Notes under the pieces: generated by a model | What the model saw: the letters and a program-made list of their open reading frames with translations, nothing else | Databases searched by the model: none | Told to the model about the DNA's origin: nothing | Made by a program: the position numbers and the translations under genes | NCBI GenBank assembly: GCA_021324075.1 | Contig: JAJPJW010000096.1 | Coordinates: 1-38,475, forward strand | DNA length: 38,475 nt | Origin: Pseudomonadota bacterium | GTDB taxonomy: Bacteria; Oederibacteriota; Muellerivitia; Muellerivitales; Muellerivitaceae | Reading direction: 5' to 3' | In this document: one piece after another, positions 38,374 to 38,475 of the stretch | Layout of the letters: every line of letters begins with the position of its first letter | Numbering within the stretch: position 1 is the stretch's first letter

Positions 38374-38475
38374 ATGAAGCAAGTACCATTAGCCGCTAAA
38401 ATCCGCACCATCCGGGGCAGCAGCCGCACGCGCCGCCTGCGGGCCACGGGGTTCGTCCCCGCGGAAGTTTACGGG
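38374..38475 (+). CDS. rplY: 50S ribosomal protein L25/Ctc, N-terminal part (cut by window end)
   Basis: Thirty-four codons are visible, beginning at the ATG at 38374 with GGGAG upstream and running off the window. The peptide, including SSRTRRLRATGFVPAEVYG, matches the N-terminus of L25/Ctc-type proteins (GKGASRRLRREGKVPAVLYG-like), which bind 5S rRNA. The position directly after prs is the usual place of ctc/rplY in many bacteria. Whether it has the long C-terminal (TL5/Ctc) domain cannot be seen. Confidence 0.88.
   Translation, partial: MKQVPLAAKIRTIRGSSRTRRLRATGFVPAEVYG

Overview
The window looks like chromosomal DNA of an uncultivated, diderm, GC-rich bacterium. It has a putative porin, other predicted outer-membrane barrels, lipoproteins and a cupredoxin. 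It also carries a secreted protein with a long Thr-Pro rich linker and a FlgD-like C-terminal Ig domain, a style common in little-known candidate phyla. I cannot name the phylum from sequence alone. Starts are mostly set by strong AGGAGG-type ribosome sites, with several GTG and TTG starts and many ATGA/GTGA overlaps. No rRNA, tRNA or CRISPR array was seen.

Region 1 (about 1-4060) is strikingly AT-rich against the rest. It opens with the last codons and right end of an IS3-family insertion sequence. It then holds a 59-codon basic ORF, a 747-aa protein with an HEXXH metallopeptidase motif behind three degenerate ferredoxin-like repeats, and, 20 bp downstream, a complete RelA/SpoT-type (p)ppGpp synthetase domain protein. 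An imperfect direct repeat brackets the block, starting right after the IS end (96) and recurring at 4025. I read this as a horizontally acquired accessory island. The peptidase/alarmone-synthetase pair is the best candidate here for an undescribed system, possibly defence or toxin-antitoxin; function is inference.

Region 2 (4180-9831) holds a luciferase-like flavin monooxygenase, then a redox/stress group: Ohr, OsmC-like, a double-CDGSH Fe-S protein and a rhodanese. A STAS protein, a five-helix membrane protein and an M23 peptidase follow, the last two translationally coupled. REP/MITE-like repeats lie between the genes.

Region 3 (9982-20596) holds a phospholipase C-type phosphoesterase, the Thr-Pro rich protein with a 120-bp tandem duplication, zinc-finger proteins (B-box/DUF2007-like and zinc-ribbon/TM), envelope proteins of unknown role, a 138-bp MITE, a TAXI-type solute-binding protein anchored by membrane helices, a TPR/barrel protein and a single-domain response regulator.

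Region 4 (20794-29030) starts with an ArsR regulator whose promoter, operator and apparently leaderless start can be read directly, followed by an AHSA1/SRPBCC protein. An aldo/keto reductase lies divergent from a porin-TMEM175 pair. LemA, GIDE and DUF1801 genes follow with 4-base overlaps, then a cupredoxin and a VOC protein.

Region 5 (29191-38475) has citrate synthase flanked by two paralogous secreted proteins, a serine hydrolase, a GT-C glycosyltransferase-like membrane protein, and a housekeeping run glmU-prs-rplY (L25, cut by the window end). GlmU lacks the usual catalytic-site lysine of its nucleotidyltransferase signature, and Prs has Ala in place of an Asp of the PRPP loop. Both are worth checking.
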